From: Alicyclobacillus sp. SO9
GTDB taxonomy: Bacteria; Bacillota; Bacilli; Alicyclobacillales; Alicyclobacillaceae
Reading direction: 5' to 3'
DNA length: 64,000 bases
NCBI RefSeq assembly: GCF_016406125.1
Contig: NZ_CP066339.1
Location: forward strand, 4,154,001 to 4,218,000
Shown here: piece by piece, positions 37,678 through 47,111 of the stretch
Position numbering within the stretch: position 1 is the stretch's first letter
How the letters are laid out: every line of letters starts with the position of its first letter
Notes under the pieces: generated by a model
Database searches by the model: none
What the model was told of the DNA's origin: nothing
What the model saw: only the letters and a program-made list of their open reading frames with translations
Program-made: the position numbers and the translations under genes

Positions 37678-37880
37678 ATACATCACTCCTCCTTCGTAGT
37701 TTCATTATACACCTTGAAGGAGAAAGTATAACTATGAACCCAAGGAATCCATCATATCTTTGAATCGACAACTACTATAGAATATAGATTAGTACGTCCA
37801 TGAGGCCGAGCTAACAAAACGTGGGTATTCGGCTCTTGACAATAGATGCTTCACAGACGTCTTGGAAGGAGTCACTCTCT

Positions 37881-38981
37881 ATGGCTTCGATTGGCCTAGC
37901 AATGATTGTAAGAAACGAAGCACAGGTAATTGAAGATTGTCTACGGTCAGCCGCAGGTGTCGACCAAATGGCAGTAGTTGATACAGGCTCCACTGACGAG
38001 ACCCGAACCATCGTCCGAAGAATGGGTGTAACTGTCACTGAGTTGGAGTGGCGTGACGATTTCTCCTTGGCGAGAAATCAGTCCTTGGAATTGCTCTCTA
38101 CCGACTATATTCTTGTGCTAGATGCTGATGAACGAATTGAAGAGGGGTTTCTCTCGAAATTAAAAACATTTATTGATAAACACGCTGACAATCTCGGTGT
38201 CGTAACGATACGCAGCCCTTGGCAAACCCCCTCTGGAGAACTGCAGACAGTGCGCAGTCAGAATACCAGGTTCTTCCCTAGGAGCCCTGAGATACGTTAT
38301 CAAGGCCGCATCCACGAACAGGTCGTAGATGCGGCGAAAACGCGTTTGCGCTACCATACTGGCGTTCGTATCTGGCATGAGGGTTACCGTCAGCAACGCG
38401 ATTGGCTCGAAAAGAAAACCAAGCGCAATATTGATATCCTTCTGGCAGAGTTACGAGATTACCCTAACAATGGATACTATCTCTATCAATTAGGAAAGAG
38501 CTATGGTCAACTTGGCCATCTCAATTACGCGCGCAAATACTACGAAGCCAGCATTCAAGTATCCACCGCTTGCCAGGGGTACCATCCGGATTTGTTGCTG
38601 GCTGCACTGTACAACTACAAGTCATTGGGGCTGGAGCAGGAGACATGGTCTTTACTGGAACAGACAGTTCAACAGTACCCCAAGATTGTCGACTTTTATT
38701 TCTTCTTAGGACGAGCACTCATCGAGTTTCGCATTCCTAATTTTGACCTGATACAGAGCGCTTTCGAGACATGCCTCGAGCTAGGCAAAGACCCCGACAG
38801 TACAGTCATTGTCGAGGGCGTCAGCTCCTATTTGGCGCTTTACAATTTAGGTGTATTTTACGAGAGCCTGTCAGACGAGTCTCACGCGAAACACTGTTAC
38901 CTCCAGGCAGCGAATATGGGATACGAACCCGCCGTAATCAGTTACAACAGAATGAACAGTCTTACCACACCCACATCGTAG
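37881..38981 (+). CDS. Family 2 glycosyltransferase with TPR-like C-terminal region
   Basis: The 366-residue protein starts M-A-S-I-G-L-A-M-I-V-R-N-E. It has the GT2 motifs V-V-D-T-G-S-T-D-E-T (nucleotide binding) and V-L-D-A-D-E-R (metal-binding DxD). A C-terminal helical part follows, with TPR-like periodicity (G-Y-Y-L-Y-Q-L-G-K-S-Y-G-Q-L-G). Such GT2-TPR enzymes next to flagellar genes often attach sugars to flagellin or to the cell wall. It has no membrane helix. ATG 37881 behind GGAAGGAG. It is convergent with a larger relative (38983-41274), only 1 bp apart. The role in flagellar glycosylation is inferred from the neighbourhood. Confidence 0.85.
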   Translation: MASIGLAMIVRNEAQVIEDCLRSAAGVDQMAVVDTGSTDETRTIVRRMGVTVTELEWRDDFSLARNQSLELLSTDYILVLDADERIEEGFLSKLKTFIDKHADNLGVVTIRSPWQTPSGELQTVRSQNTRFFPRSPEIRYQGRIHEQVVDAAKTRLRYHTGVRIWHEGYRQQRDWLEKKTKRNIDILLAELRDYPNNGYYLYQLGKSYGQLGHLNYARKYYEASIQVSTACQGYHPDLLLAALYNYKSLGLEQETWSLLEQTVQQYPKIVDFYFFLGRALIEFRIPNFDLIQSAFETCLELGKDPDSTVIVEGVSSYLALYNLGVFYESLSDESHAKHCYLQAANMGYEPAVISYNRMNSLTTPTS

Positions 38982-38982
38982 G

Positions 38983-41274
38983 TCAGCCGCGAATCCCAGA
39001 AGGAACCTTTTTCCATGTCTGAGCCCATGATTCCCAAAAAGCAACTGCGTCGTCATAGTCTTCAAGGACCTTGTTGGGTTCCAGGAACCAGTTGACCGAC
39101 AAACGGTAGTAGTATGAGTAGACTTGATCGGTCATGGATGCTGCTTCGATTTCCGTATCCAAAGAAGTACGTAAAAAGGTGATAATGTTCTGGAGTTCTT
39201 CAATGTATTTCCTCATTGCATTGACGTTCTGTGATTCAGCCTGCTCTTTAATGAACTGTGTTAATACCCCTGCTCTTTCGTGCAGTTGCGCCAATTGTAC
39301 GTTCAGTGGCATGGTTAATACAGATTTTCGATAAGCATCAAATGGATTCATTTCACCATCACCCGCCAAGTATAATTCAGCCTTTGTCAACGATTCCGGA
39401 TTAATCCCCAGGTTCTGTGTTATAATCTTCAGCACTTCTGAATCAGGAAAGAACAACAAGCCCTGACGCAGTACGGAAAACACATGCAATTTGTTCGAAT
39501 GAGCCAATGCTATGTCGCATTCAATCAAAACTTTGGATACTGTCGGTTCGTGAACCATCGCCTTTTCCAGCCAGTCTGCTGCACTTTCCCAGTTTTTCTG
39601 CCGAAACAATCTCGTGCTGTTCTGTTCACATTGCAGACCCGTCAAGCCATCCCAGTCTATTGATGTGAGCACAGGTGACAAAGGGGAATACTTGACATAC
39701 AGCCAAATCTCATCTAAATCACGAGCATGGGGTAACAGACGAGCAAGCACATTCTCTGCTCGCATCGCAATAAGGTCAAAGATGTATGGTTGCAAATCGC
39801 ATTGCATCAATTGATTCTGGCTGGCTTCAGTCCAAACCCTAAAAAGCTGCTCACCTGCTGGTCCTGACTTCACAAAAGCGGACTGCGCGGCCGTTTCGTC
39901 TCCCCGATTTAACAGATGGAGTCCAACAAGGTAATTTGCATACCCAGAATCATAGTGTTCGCTCGTAAACGCCTCTTCGCCCGATTCCGTCATCTTTTGC
40001 ACCATCAGTGCTCGCTGATAGTAAGCAGAGTGTCGAAGGTCTTCGTCAACCAATGACAGGAGACGTGGAGCCTGAGGCAATCCTAAAATGCTTGAAGCTT
40101 CAGCGTACAGCAGAATCGACATCGGGTCTGAGAACAGAGATTCCAGTTTGCCCGCATACGCCGCGTTATCTTCTTGTTGCAGGAGATACAGCAACGGAAG
40201 GAGCGAGTCCTGTACGGCGGGGTTCTCGTAGGCAGCAGTAAGGTACCAGGTGCGAGCCAATACATCATCGCCAAGTTTGCCCCATGCCTCAGCCAAACGT
40301 GCGGCCGCCTTGTAGCTTCCAAAGCCTGTCTGCGTATCCAGCCAGTTCTCATTCGGTTCACCGAGGTCCCGACAATAGTTAAACTGCTTTACGGCTTCGT
40401 CCAACTTGCCGACACCCAAGAGAGATTCACCGAAGCGATAGGCAATCTCAATGTAATTTGGAAAGGAGTGAAACGCTTCTCTAGAGATTTCGAGAGCCTC
40501 TTTCTTATTACCCGTCTCCTTTAATGCAATAATATAGATAATAAAGGCTCGGGCTTCAATATGTGACCAAGACTCCGGTTTTTGCCGTTTCAACCTCGTA
40601 TATGTTTCCCTTGCAAGGGACAAACACTTCTCAAAATCATCAGCCCGGATAAACTCCATCATTTTATTCGTATCATGAAAAATCTGCTTCTCTGAACTGA
40701 CCTCTTCTTCATCCAGAATCTTCATGTTTCTGGAGATTTTATTGCGAGAATGGACTATTTCCGTTAAGTATCCTACGTGATGAATGGTCAGGTTGTACTT
40801 TACAAGACTCTTTCCGGTCTCCAAAATGGAGTCAAGGATTTGTTCATGAATAGCACCTTGAAAATGATGACCTCTGCGAAAGACCCGTACCAGAGAAACA
40901 GGGACTGCCGGTACGATACGCGGAGGCGACCCGTTGTAGTTTTGCAGGGACACAATGATACCTTCTGCATCTGTGGTCTGCAAAAATGACCGCAAGCCTG
41001 TCCGTTGAGAAGCATCAAGGTATTCATCGCCGTCTATTACCAAGACGAAATCTCCTTGGGCCTGGTCCAAAGAGTAGTTTCGAGCGTTTGCAAAATTATC
41101 GTCCCAATCATAATGAAAAACTCTAGCACCATAGGACTCCGCTATGGACACTGTGGAATCGGTGGAACCCGTGTCTACCAGGACAATCTCATCGACCACA
41201 TCAGTTAATGAATCCAAGCACTTTGAGAGAGTCAATTCCTCATTTCTTACAATTAAGCAGGCCGACAATAGCAA
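38983..41274 (-). CDS. Large family 2 glycosyltransferase with TPR domain, likely flagellin-modifying
   Basis: The 763-residue protein starts L-S-A-C-L-I-V-R-N-E-E and has V-D-T-G-S-T-D-S-T and V-I-D-G-D-E-Y (DxD-like metal site), then more than 500 residues of helical repeats. The N-terminal third resembles its convergent neighbour, so the two probably share ancestry. The TPR region should bind the protein acceptor, as in SPINDLY/OGT-like and maf-type systems. It is the last gene of the flagellar block on the minus strand, just after the FliT-like gene. The substrate (flagellin Ser/Thr) is an inference. Confidence 0.82.
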   Translation of the reverse strand: MLLSACLIVRNEELTLSKCLDSLTDVVDEIVLVDTGSTDSTVSIAESYGARVFHYDWDDNFANARNYSLDQAQGDFVLVIDGDEYLDASQRTGLRSFLQTTDAEGIIVSLQNYNGSPPRIVPAVPVSLVRVFRRGHHFQGAIHEQILDSILETGKSLVKYNLTIHHVGYLTEIVHSRNKISRNMKILDEEEVSSEKQIFHDTNKMMEFIRADDFEKCLSLARETYTRLKRQKPESWSHIEARAFIIYIIALKETGNKKEALEISREAFHSFPNYIEIAYRFGESLLGVGKLDEAVKQFNYCRDLGEPNENWLDTQTGFGSYKAAARLAEAWGKLGDDVLARTWYLTAAYENPAVQDSLLPLLYLLQQEDNAAYAGKLESLFSDPMSILLYAEASSILGLPQAPRLLSLVDEDLRHSAYYQRALMVQKMTESGEEAFTSEHYDSGYANYLVGLHLLNRGDETAAQSAFVKSGPAGEQLFRVWTEASQNQLMQCDLQPYIFDLIAMRAENVLARLLPHARDLDEIWLYVKYSPLSPVLTSIDWDGLTGLQCEQNSTRLFRQKNWESAADWLEKAMVHEPTVSKVLIECDIALAHSNKLHVFSVLRQGLLFFPDSEVLKIITQNLGINPESLTKAELYLAGDGEMNPFDAYRKSVLTMPLNVQLAQLHERAGVLTQFIKEQAESQNVNAMRKYIEELQNIITFLRTSLDTEIEAASMTDQVYSYYYRLSVNWFLEPNKVLEDYDDAVAFWESWAQTWKKVPSGIRG

Positions 41275-41288
41275 TGTGCTCTTCCTTT

Positions 41289-41597
41289 CTACTTGGACTT
41301 ACTGGAGATTTCCGCTAGTTTGTATGCCTTTGTCGCCGTTGCAGAATCAACATAAGACTGCAGAAGTTCTTGTGTCGTGTGAGTACAGGCTTGTATCTGA
41401 TTCTGAAGAATTACGGTTTGACCTAACATCTCTTGAACGTCATCCGATGCCATGGTCTCATCTTCAGAGAACAGTTGTTGAATGCAGTTCGTCCGCTCTT
41501 CCATCAGGCTCAGTGCAGTTTCATAGTCACCCGCGTCAATGGCCTGTGAGGCCCTTTGAAAGAGGTGTCTCGCGTTCTTCACGACGTCCGCTTTCAT
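41289..41597 (-). CDS. FliT-like flagellar export chaperone
   Basis: The 102-residue, all-helical protein (H-L-F-Q-R-A-S-Q-A-I-D-A-G-D-Y, L-M-E-E-R-T-N-C-I-Q-Q-L) follows fliD directly, where Bacillus has fliS and fliT. Length and helical make-up fit FliT, which holds FliD before export. The typical FliS start (Y-x-x-x-x-x-x-x-A-S-P) is absent. The role is based on size and position. The gene is 15 nt from the glycosyltransferase gene. Confidence 0.55.
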   Translation of the reverse strand: MKADVVKNARHLFQRASQAIDAGDYETALSLMEERTNCIQQLFSEDETMASDDVQEMLGQTVILQNQIQACTHTTQELLQSYVDSATATKAYKLAEISSKSK

Positions 41598-41613
41598 CCA
41601 TTACCCTCCTGGT

Positions 41614-43149
41614 TTAGGGCATCCCTGAACTTGTTCCTGAACTTCCGCTTGAACTTGACGTACTTTGTCCGCCGCCCATCAACCCCGACAACATACTCAT
41701 CTGGGCCTGGGATTGCTGCATGGCTTGGTTCAGTGCATCCAGTTGTTTCCGAAAATCGGAAACTCTTGTTTGTATTTGTTTATTAATTAAATCTAAGTAG
41801 TTATTAATGTTTTGTTTCTGAGAATCTATTGACTTGATATCAGACTGTATCGCACCCTGCGATCCATTACTTCCAATTAAGTAGGTATTCAGTTGATTAT
41901 TCAAGTCCCCTAAAATTCCGGATGTTGGTATCGCAGAAGCTGAGCTTGTCTGTACCGTTCCAAAAACCTGGCGAACGTTTGAGGGATTGGACGCCAGGGC
42001 ATTCTCAAACATTGTTTTACCGTCCTGCAAAGTGCCAGAGAATGAACTGCCATACCCTGACGAACTCTGAAATTCAAGGTGACCATTGCTTGGATTGGTG
42101 ACAATGCCTAACGAAGCTAGAGATGCGTACGTCCCGCTTCCGCTTTGTGCACTCGCTATCATGGGCAGTTGTGACAAAAGGCTGTTGGCATTGACGTCTG
42201 TGAACAGCGGCCCCGCCTGTCCCTGTGAACTGCTTCCCGAACCGCTGCTCTTCGTGTATGCAGTGTCCTTGTGTAATAAGTCAAGTAAAGAATTGTATGC
42301 TGACATCCAGGTCTGAACAGCCTTCACAACGCTGGACGAATCTGTCGAAATTGTGAGTGTCCCTGAACCGACCTGTGCCGCGTTTATCGTCAAATTCGGA
42401 ATGGGATTCTTAAATGTATTGGTAGAGGAAGACAGTCCTACACCGTCAATCGTCATGTTTGCGTCTTGTGCCGCTTGTGTTTGGTTAAACTTCAAGGATG
42501 AATTGTTCGTCATAAACGTTCCTGATAAGGAAAATGCACTTGCACTGCCTGTATTGACTGAAGACAGAGCCAAATAATAGGGGTTTGTACTGTTCCCAGT
42601 GCTGATAACTTGCGCCTGAACTCCGGTTGTAGAAGACTTTGCATTAATCTGATTGACAATACTGTTAAGACTCTCTCCAGCGGTAATGCTGAGGGATGCT
42701 TTCGCTGTACCGCCTACATTAATAGCAAGGGTCCCTGCAGCAAAATTGGAAGCACCTGTTGCTGTTGATTGGAAACCTCCAGCCTGAATGTCTGTCTGTC
42801 GCTGTGCCAACTGCGATACGCTAATGGAATAACTTCCGGCCTGGGCACCCGCCGCAGTCGTTGCACTAAACACGTTTGAATTGCTGGACTGTGCTGTCAC
42901 CGAATCCCAGTTTTGTGAGCTTGCAAGAGTCTGCGTCGCACTTTGAAAAGTACTTAATGCCTTTGACAGAGCATTTAAAGCGGTCTCTTGTGAATTTAGT
43001 GTGTCTAGCTGTTGATTGGGGGCTGTGGTCAATTGAAGTTGAAGCGCCTTCTGCATTTGAGTCGTGTACTGAACAACAGGCAAACCAATACCGTTTGGAT
43101 TGGAAATCGTATTCAATTGCTGTAGATAGTTTGTACTATTAATCGACAT
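41614..43149 (-). CDS. fliD: Flagellar filament cap protein FliD
   Basis: The 511-residue protein has the FliD_N domain (G-L-P-V, then Q-K-A-L-Q-L-Q-L-T), the FliD_C domain with N-x-L-L-D-L-L-H-K and the flagellin hook-IN motif. A long C-terminal coiled coil (I-D-S-Q-K-Q-N-I-N-N-Y-L-D-L-I-N-K-Q-I-Q) is followed by a Ser/Gly-rich tail. Five copies sit at the filament tip and help flagellin fold. Preceded by hag and followed by the FliT-like chaperone gene, so it belongs to the late flagellar operon. Confidence 0.95.
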   Translation of the reverse strand: MSINSTNYLQQLNTISNPNGIGLPVVQYTTQMQKALQLQLTTAPNQQLDTLNSQETALNALSKALSTFQSATQTLASSQNWDSVTAQSSNSNVFSATTAAGAQAGSYSISVSQLAQRQTDIQAGGFQSTATGASNFAAGTLAINVGGTAKASLSITAGESLNSIVNQINAKSSTTGVQAQVISTGNSTNPYYLALSSVNTGSASAFSLSGTFMTNNSSLKFNQTQAAQDANMTIDGVGLSSSTNTFKNPIPNLTINAAQVGSGTLTISTDSSSVVKAVQTWMSAYNSLLDLLHKDTAYTKSSGSGSSSQGQAGPLFTDVNANSLLSQLPMIASAQSGSGTYASLASLGIVTNPSNGHLEFQSSSGYGSSFSGTLQDGKTMFENALASNPSNVRQVFGTVQTSSASAIPTSGILGDLNNQLNTYLIGSNGSQGAIQSDIKSIDSQKQNINNYLDLINKQIQTRVSDFRKQLDALNQAMQQSQAQMSMLSGLMGGGQSTSSSSGSSGTSSGMP

Positions 43150-43176
43150 GTTCCAGCCACCTATCTAAACTAGAGT

Positions 43177-43205
43177 CTCCCGTATGCAAAGTACGCATAC
43201 GGGAG
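43177..43205. terminator. Strong hairpin between hag and fliD
   Basis: Eleven-bp perfect stem CTCCCGTATGC/GCATACGGGAG, 7-nt loop. The T-run (TTTT) is on the plus-strand side, so on the hag strand it may act as a partial terminator or mRNA 3' stabiliser. Confidence 0.6.
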
Positions 43206-43215
43206 TTTTACATTA

Positions 43216-44034
43216 CTACTGAAGCAACTTCAAGATAGCAGAAGGCTGTTGTTGAGCGTGGCCCAGCATGGACAGACCCACTTGCTGCAGTACCTGTTCC
43301 TGACTAAATTGCGTGTATTCTTTAGCCATATTGGTATTGGTAATCGTAGCTTTTGCGTTTTGCAGGTTCTCCGACGCATTTTGCAGGTTCGAGACTGTGT
43401 AATTCAGTCTGTCTTGTACAGCACCAGCATTGGCCTGGTAGCCGGACAGCGTTTTGATTGCAGCCTGGATTGACGTCATGGCAGCTTGGGCACCTGTAGT
43501 CGAACCGATATTCAAGCCACTGATTGAAAGTGAAGCCAAGCTGAGAGATTTGAAAGATACTCCAAGGGTTTGCGACGCTTGAGCGCCAACCTGAAGCGCA
43601 ATGGTTTGTCCGGTGAAGAGGCTGGTATTATTAAAGGTCGTGTCATTGTTAATGCTCGTAATCTGACTTGTCAGCGCAGTTAGCTCTTTGTTCAAATTGG
43701 TCTGGTCAGTGGTATTTTGTGTGCCGTTGGCAGCTTCTGTTGCAAGTGTATTCATGGTTTGCAAAATGGACTCGACCTGGTTCATTGCACCCGTGGCGGT
43801 TTGAATCATGCTGACACCATTTTGGGCGTTTTGGGTCGCCTGATTCAGTCCGTTAATTTCTTGCTGCATTTGCTGCGAAATGGCATAGCCTGCCGGGTCA
43901 TTAGCGGCTGAATTCACACGATTTCCTGATGAAAGCTGTTGGTACGAATTGTTCATTTCATTTTGCACGTTATTTAAGTTCGCAAGAATATTGCTAGCAG
44001 AAGCGTTATTATTTACACTGAAAGCGATAGACAT
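43216..44034 (-). CDS. hag: Flagellin
   Basis: The 272-residue protein has the conserved flagellin ends: N-terminal L-S-S-G-x-R-V-N-S-A-A-N-D-P-A-G and I-Q-T-A-T-G-A-M, and C-terminal N-T-N-M-A-K-E-Y-T-Q-F-S. It is short, as in Bacillus Hag, because the variable D2/D3 domains are missing. It contains many Ser, Thr and Asn and no Cys. The AAAGGGGAAACACT site precedes the ATG. One hag gene is present in the window. The Bacillus neighbours fliW and csrA are not found beside it, so its translation control may differ. Confidence 0.95.
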   Translation of the reverse strand: MSIAFSVNNNASASNILANLNNVQNEMNNSYQQLSSGNRVNSAANDPAGYAISQQMQQEINGLNQATQNAQNGVSMIQTATGAMNQVESILQTMNTLATEAANGTQNTTDQTNLNKELTALTSQITSINNDTTFNNTSLFTGQTIALQVGAQASQTLGVSFKSLSLASLSISGLNIGSTTGAQAAMTSIQAAIKTLSGYQANAGAVQDRLNYTVSNLQNASENLQNAKATITNTNMAKEYTQFSQEQVLQQVGLSMLGHAQQQPSAILKLLQ

Positions 44035-44084
44035 AGTGTTTCCCCTTTCTTATTTGAGAAATGAATGATGCCGCACCTCATGAT

Positions 44085-44984
44085 TTATCCATTGGGCAGG
44101 AAGCTCATGAGAGTAGGCAGAAGAACCTTTGACCCCATTTTCAGGGCGGCCGTGAACACGTTTTGATCCGTGTTGAACTGCGTGATGACTTTCGCCATGT
44201 CCGCCCCCTCTATCACCCCCTTTTGATTTGTCATGGTCGTCGCGTACTGCGTAAATTGGTTTTGCAGCGCCGTTGCGCGCCGAATTCGAGCACCAACACC
44301 GGCATTCAGATTTGTAACGTGCTTCATGTTGCTCTGCAGATTTGCCAAGTCTCCTTGCAAATTGCTAAGATTAGGAGCTTTCATGTCAGCAAGGATACTG
44401 TTCAAAGTATCCTTCAAAGATGCAGACTGAGCATTTGGCGGTTGAAGCATAATAGAGTAAGCCGTCACATTAATTGACAGCGTAGTGCTGCTGGCCACTT
44501 GGTACTTGATTGTCCCTTGCGAAGCGGTGCCAGCCTTAGCTGACACGGAAGGTTGTGTACTGGTGTCTGTTCCGCCAAACAAATACTGCGACCCCTGCCT
44601 TGTATCCAAGGTTTGATATACACGCGAAATGGACTGCTTCACATTTTGATATAGAGCTTGAATTGTACCTGTGCTCTTTGAAGTACCATTCAAGGCTTCC
44701 AGAACATTACTTTGAATGGATTGCAAAGCCGAACTAATCTGCTGCATAGCTCCCGAGGTATTGTTCATCCAAGAAAGCGCTGAGGAAATGGTGTTTTGAT
44801 AGCCTTGGGTTTCCGAAATAATACTGCGAATCGCCATGTCGTTGGATACCTGCACCGGATTGTCCGAAGGCTTGTTCAAGGACTTTCCAGTCGACAGTTC
44901 CATTTCCAGAGACTGCAGCCTTTGGTGGATATTCGTGATGTTATATAAAAACTGCTGTGTCATCATACCGTCAGTAACTCTCAA
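44085..44984 (-). CDS. flgL: Flagellar hook-associated protein FlgL (HAP3)
   Basis: The 299-residue protein has flagellin-like ends: N-terminal R-V-T-D-G-M-M-T-Q-Q-F-L-Y-N-I with L-S-T-G-K-S-L-N-K-P-S-D-N-P, and a C-terminal helix with N-Q-F-T-Q-Y-A. It joins hook and filament together with FlgK. Length is normal. It follows flgK by 45 nt and precedes hag. Confidence 0.93.
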   Translation of the reverse strand: MRVTDGMMTQQFLYNITNIHQRLQSLEMELSTGKSLNKPSDNPVQVSNDMAIRSIISETQGYQNTISSALSWMNNTSGAMQQISSALQSIQSNVLEALNGTSKSTGTIQALYQNVKQSISRVYQTLDTRQGSQYLFGGTDTSTQPSVSAKAGTASQGTIKYQVASSTTLSINVTAYSIMLQPPNAQSASLKDTLNSILADMKAPNLSNLQGDLANLQSNMKHVTNLNAGVGARIRRATALQNQFTQYATTMTNQKGVIEGADMAKVITQFNTDQNVFTAALKMGSKVLLPTLMSFLPNG

Positions 44985-45029
44985 GCCAAGTCACCTCCTT
45001 CATACTGATAAGGCCCGTCGCCGGAACAC

Positions 45030-46526
45030 CTATACGTTAGTAATCAGCGTTTGCAACATTTGATTAAAAACACTAATGAATTTTGCGGCTGCATTGTATG
45101 TATTCTGATACTGAATCATCTTGGCAGCCTGTGCGTCCTGATTGACACCTGAAATCGATTGCCTCAGGTTGGCTGACTGCTGAGCTAATGCACCAGCTGT
45201 CTTGACTTCAGAATTGACCCCTGACGCTTCGACCCCAATTTGTGAAACAGTACTGCCAATGAATTGGTCAAAGGTCCCATTCCCATTAAAGCCCGTTGTC
45301 AGTGTCGTGTTATTGAACAAACTGGCATAGCTCGTATTCCACCCGCTTGTGTGGGATACCGCATTCTGCAACTGAAGCATGTTGAGAGCGTTCCCATTGT
45401 CTCCAGGTTGTCCGGTCGAAGACGCTGCCAACAGGTCTGTACCTCCCTGTTGTAGAAAGGCATTGTTGACATGCAGCACCGTGTTCCCGGAAGCTGTCAC
45501 AGTACTCGTGAAAAGCACGGGTGCGAGGTTGTTTCCATTGAGGTCATAGGCGTTTTTATTGTGCTGAACCTGGTTCACTTGGCTCTGAAACGCTTTTAAG
45601 AATGAATCAAGATTCCCCAAAAGTTTACTTGCATCATCTAAACTGTGTACATTCCCAGCTATGGACCCTGACTTTATCTGTGATAGGTTAAAACCAGACG
45701 ACGGGTACGGTGCCGCCGCGCTTGAACCGTTTTGCACCAAGGTCCCTGGGACTAACCCGGATGTCGACAGTTGCGTAAAGCTGGAGCCACTGACGACTTG
45801 GGTTTTGTTTGATCCAACCGAGACCGAAACGGAACCATCATTCTGCTGCTGATAAGTAACATCCGCCAGTTGGCTCATTTTGTCGAGGAGAAGCCCCCGT
45901 TGGTCTTGCAATGCGTTTGGACTCTGGCCCTGGTTTTTAACAGAGACAATTTGCTTGTTCAAGTTGGCTACTTCTTGCGCGTATTGATTGAATTGTCCAA
46001 CCTGTTTCGTGACCGTCTGACCCAGATTTGATTGCATTGCTTCCAACTGGCCTGTGATTGTCTGGAAGGTTTGGCCTAAGGTCTGGGCCTCTGAAATGAC
46101 TGACTGCCGAGCAGCCGTATCGGTTGGATTCGTGGAAAGCGTCTGCCAGGATTGAAAAAACTGGTCGACGGCGTTTTGCATGCTGTTTGAGCTGGGTTCG
46201 TTTAATATGGATTGAATCTGGGACAGATTTTGCTGCCAGACATTGTACATTTGGTAGTTACTCTGATTGGCACGGTCCTGTCGATTGACAAATTGGTTCG
46301 TCACGCGCTGAATCGATTCGACTGTAACACCCTGACCAACCCTGCCTGCAACACCAGCGTTACCCGTTGTAGTCAGAGCAACTTGCTCCTGCATAACAGA
46401 CCGCTCTCTGACGTAACCCGGCGTGCTTGCATTCGCCATATTGTTGCCAACTACGCTTTGTGCCTGTTTCATCGCCTCAAGCGTGGACAATCCTAGATTC
46501 AATCCATAAAACGTTGATAATCCCAT
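45030..46526 (-). CDS. flgK: Flagellar hook-associated protein FlgK (HAP1)
   Basis: About 498 residues. The N-terminal motif L-S-T-L-E-A-M-K-Q-A-Q-S-V-V-G-N-N-M-A-N-A-S-T-P-G-Y and the C-terminal S-G-V-N-x-D-x-x-A-A-K-M-I-Q-Y-Q-N-T-Y-N-A-A are diagnostic. I chose the ATG at 46526, behind GTGGTGA; a TTG five codons upstream overlaps the end of flgN. It joins the hook to the filament through FlgL and needs FlgN for export. Normal length. Confidence 0.94.
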   Translation of the reverse strand: MGLSTFYGLNLGLSTLEAMKQAQSVVGNNMANASTPGYVRERSVMQEQVALTTTGNAGVAGRVGQGVTVESIQRVTNQFVNRQDRANQSNYQMYNVWQQNLSQIQSILNEPSSNSMQNAVDQFFQSWQTLSTNPTDTAARQSVISEAQTLGQTFQTITGQLEAMQSNLGQTVTKQVGQFNQYAQEVANLNKQIVSVKNQGQSPNALQDQRGLLLDKMSQLADVTYQQQNDGSVSVSVGSNKTQVVSGSSFTQLSTSGLVPGTLVQNGSSAAAPYPSSGFNLSQIKSGSIAGNVHSLDDASKLLGNLDSFLKAFQSQVNQVQHNKNAYDLNGNNLAPVLFTSTVTASGNTVLHVNNAFLQQGGTDLLAASSTGQPGDNGNALNMLQLQNAVSHTSGWNTSYASLFNNTTLTTGFNGNGTFDQFIGSTVSQIGVEASGVNSEVKTAGALAQQSANLRQSISGVNQDAQAAKMIQYQNTYNAAAKFISVFNQMLQTLITNV

Positions 46527-46537
46527 GTTTTCACCAC

Positions 46538-46834
46538 TCAACCTTCATAAGTAAAAGAGTTTTGTTGGCTCAGGTTACTAAGAAAATGTTCGGTTACCTG
46601 CAATGCTTGCTCAACGAGCTTCTGCTGGGTTACGACCTTGTCCTTAATCACGAACAGCCTGTCCAGGTCACTCCCAGTAAGCACGACGCCTGACAACAAC
46701 CTAAGGCAGTCACATTGCCCCACCACCAGTGAAGCAACATCGGATGCATCGCCCTCAAGAAGTTTTTTCTCAAGCACTGCTGTCAGTTCCTCGAGTTGGG
46801 TCAAGACTGCATGTGATTCAGATTGCGCAATCAT
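46538..46834 (-). CDS. flgN: FlgN-like flagellar chaperone
   Basis: The 98-residue helical protein lies between flgM and flgK, the usual place of flgN, whose product keeps FlgK and FlgL unfolded for export. Long helices (L-T-Q-L-E-E-L-T-A-V-L-E-K-K-L-L) fit the family, although the sequence is weakly conserved. Its ATG directly follows the flgM stop, so the two are translationally coupled. Confidence 0.75.
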   Translation of the reverse strand: MIAQSESHAVLTQLEELTAVLEKKLLEGDASDVASLVVGQCDCLRLLSGVVLTGSDLDRLFVIKDKVVTQQKLVEQALQVTEHFLSNLSQQNSFTYEG

Positions 46835-47038
46835 CTATTTCAAGGTTCCGCTGGAAAGAATTTTTGAAGCCAGGCTTTCTAGGTTTGGCTGATATTGACC
46901 GTTCTGTATTTGACTCTTCAGTTCAGCTAGAAACTCAGTTCGTGTCTTCTTAGCTGTTTTGTTGTTGTAAGTCCCATTTACCGACTTGTCGTTTGCAATT
47001 GGGTTATTGTGTGATGGGTTGATATTGGATGACATCAT
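46835..47038 (-). CDS. flgM: Anti-sigma-28 factor FlgM
   Basis: About 67 residues from the ATG at 47038; a longer frame to 47077 is possible. The end, K-T-R-T-E-F-L-A-E-L-K-S-Q-I-Q-N-G-Q-Y-Q and then L-A-S-K-I-L, is the helix pair that binds sigma-28. FlgM blocks late flagellar transcription until it is secreted through the completed hook. It lies directly beside a short sigma-70-like gene and flgN. Confidence 0.85.
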   Translation of the reverse strand: MMSSNINPSHNNPIANDKSVNGTYNNKTAKKTRTEFLAELKSQIQNGQYQPNLESLASKILSSGTLK

Positions 47039-47111
47039 TTGGCTCTCGCCTGCCCTTCTACTATATATAACGGTCATTTTTCATCATTTTTTGCATTGAT
47101 AACAAAAAAAC

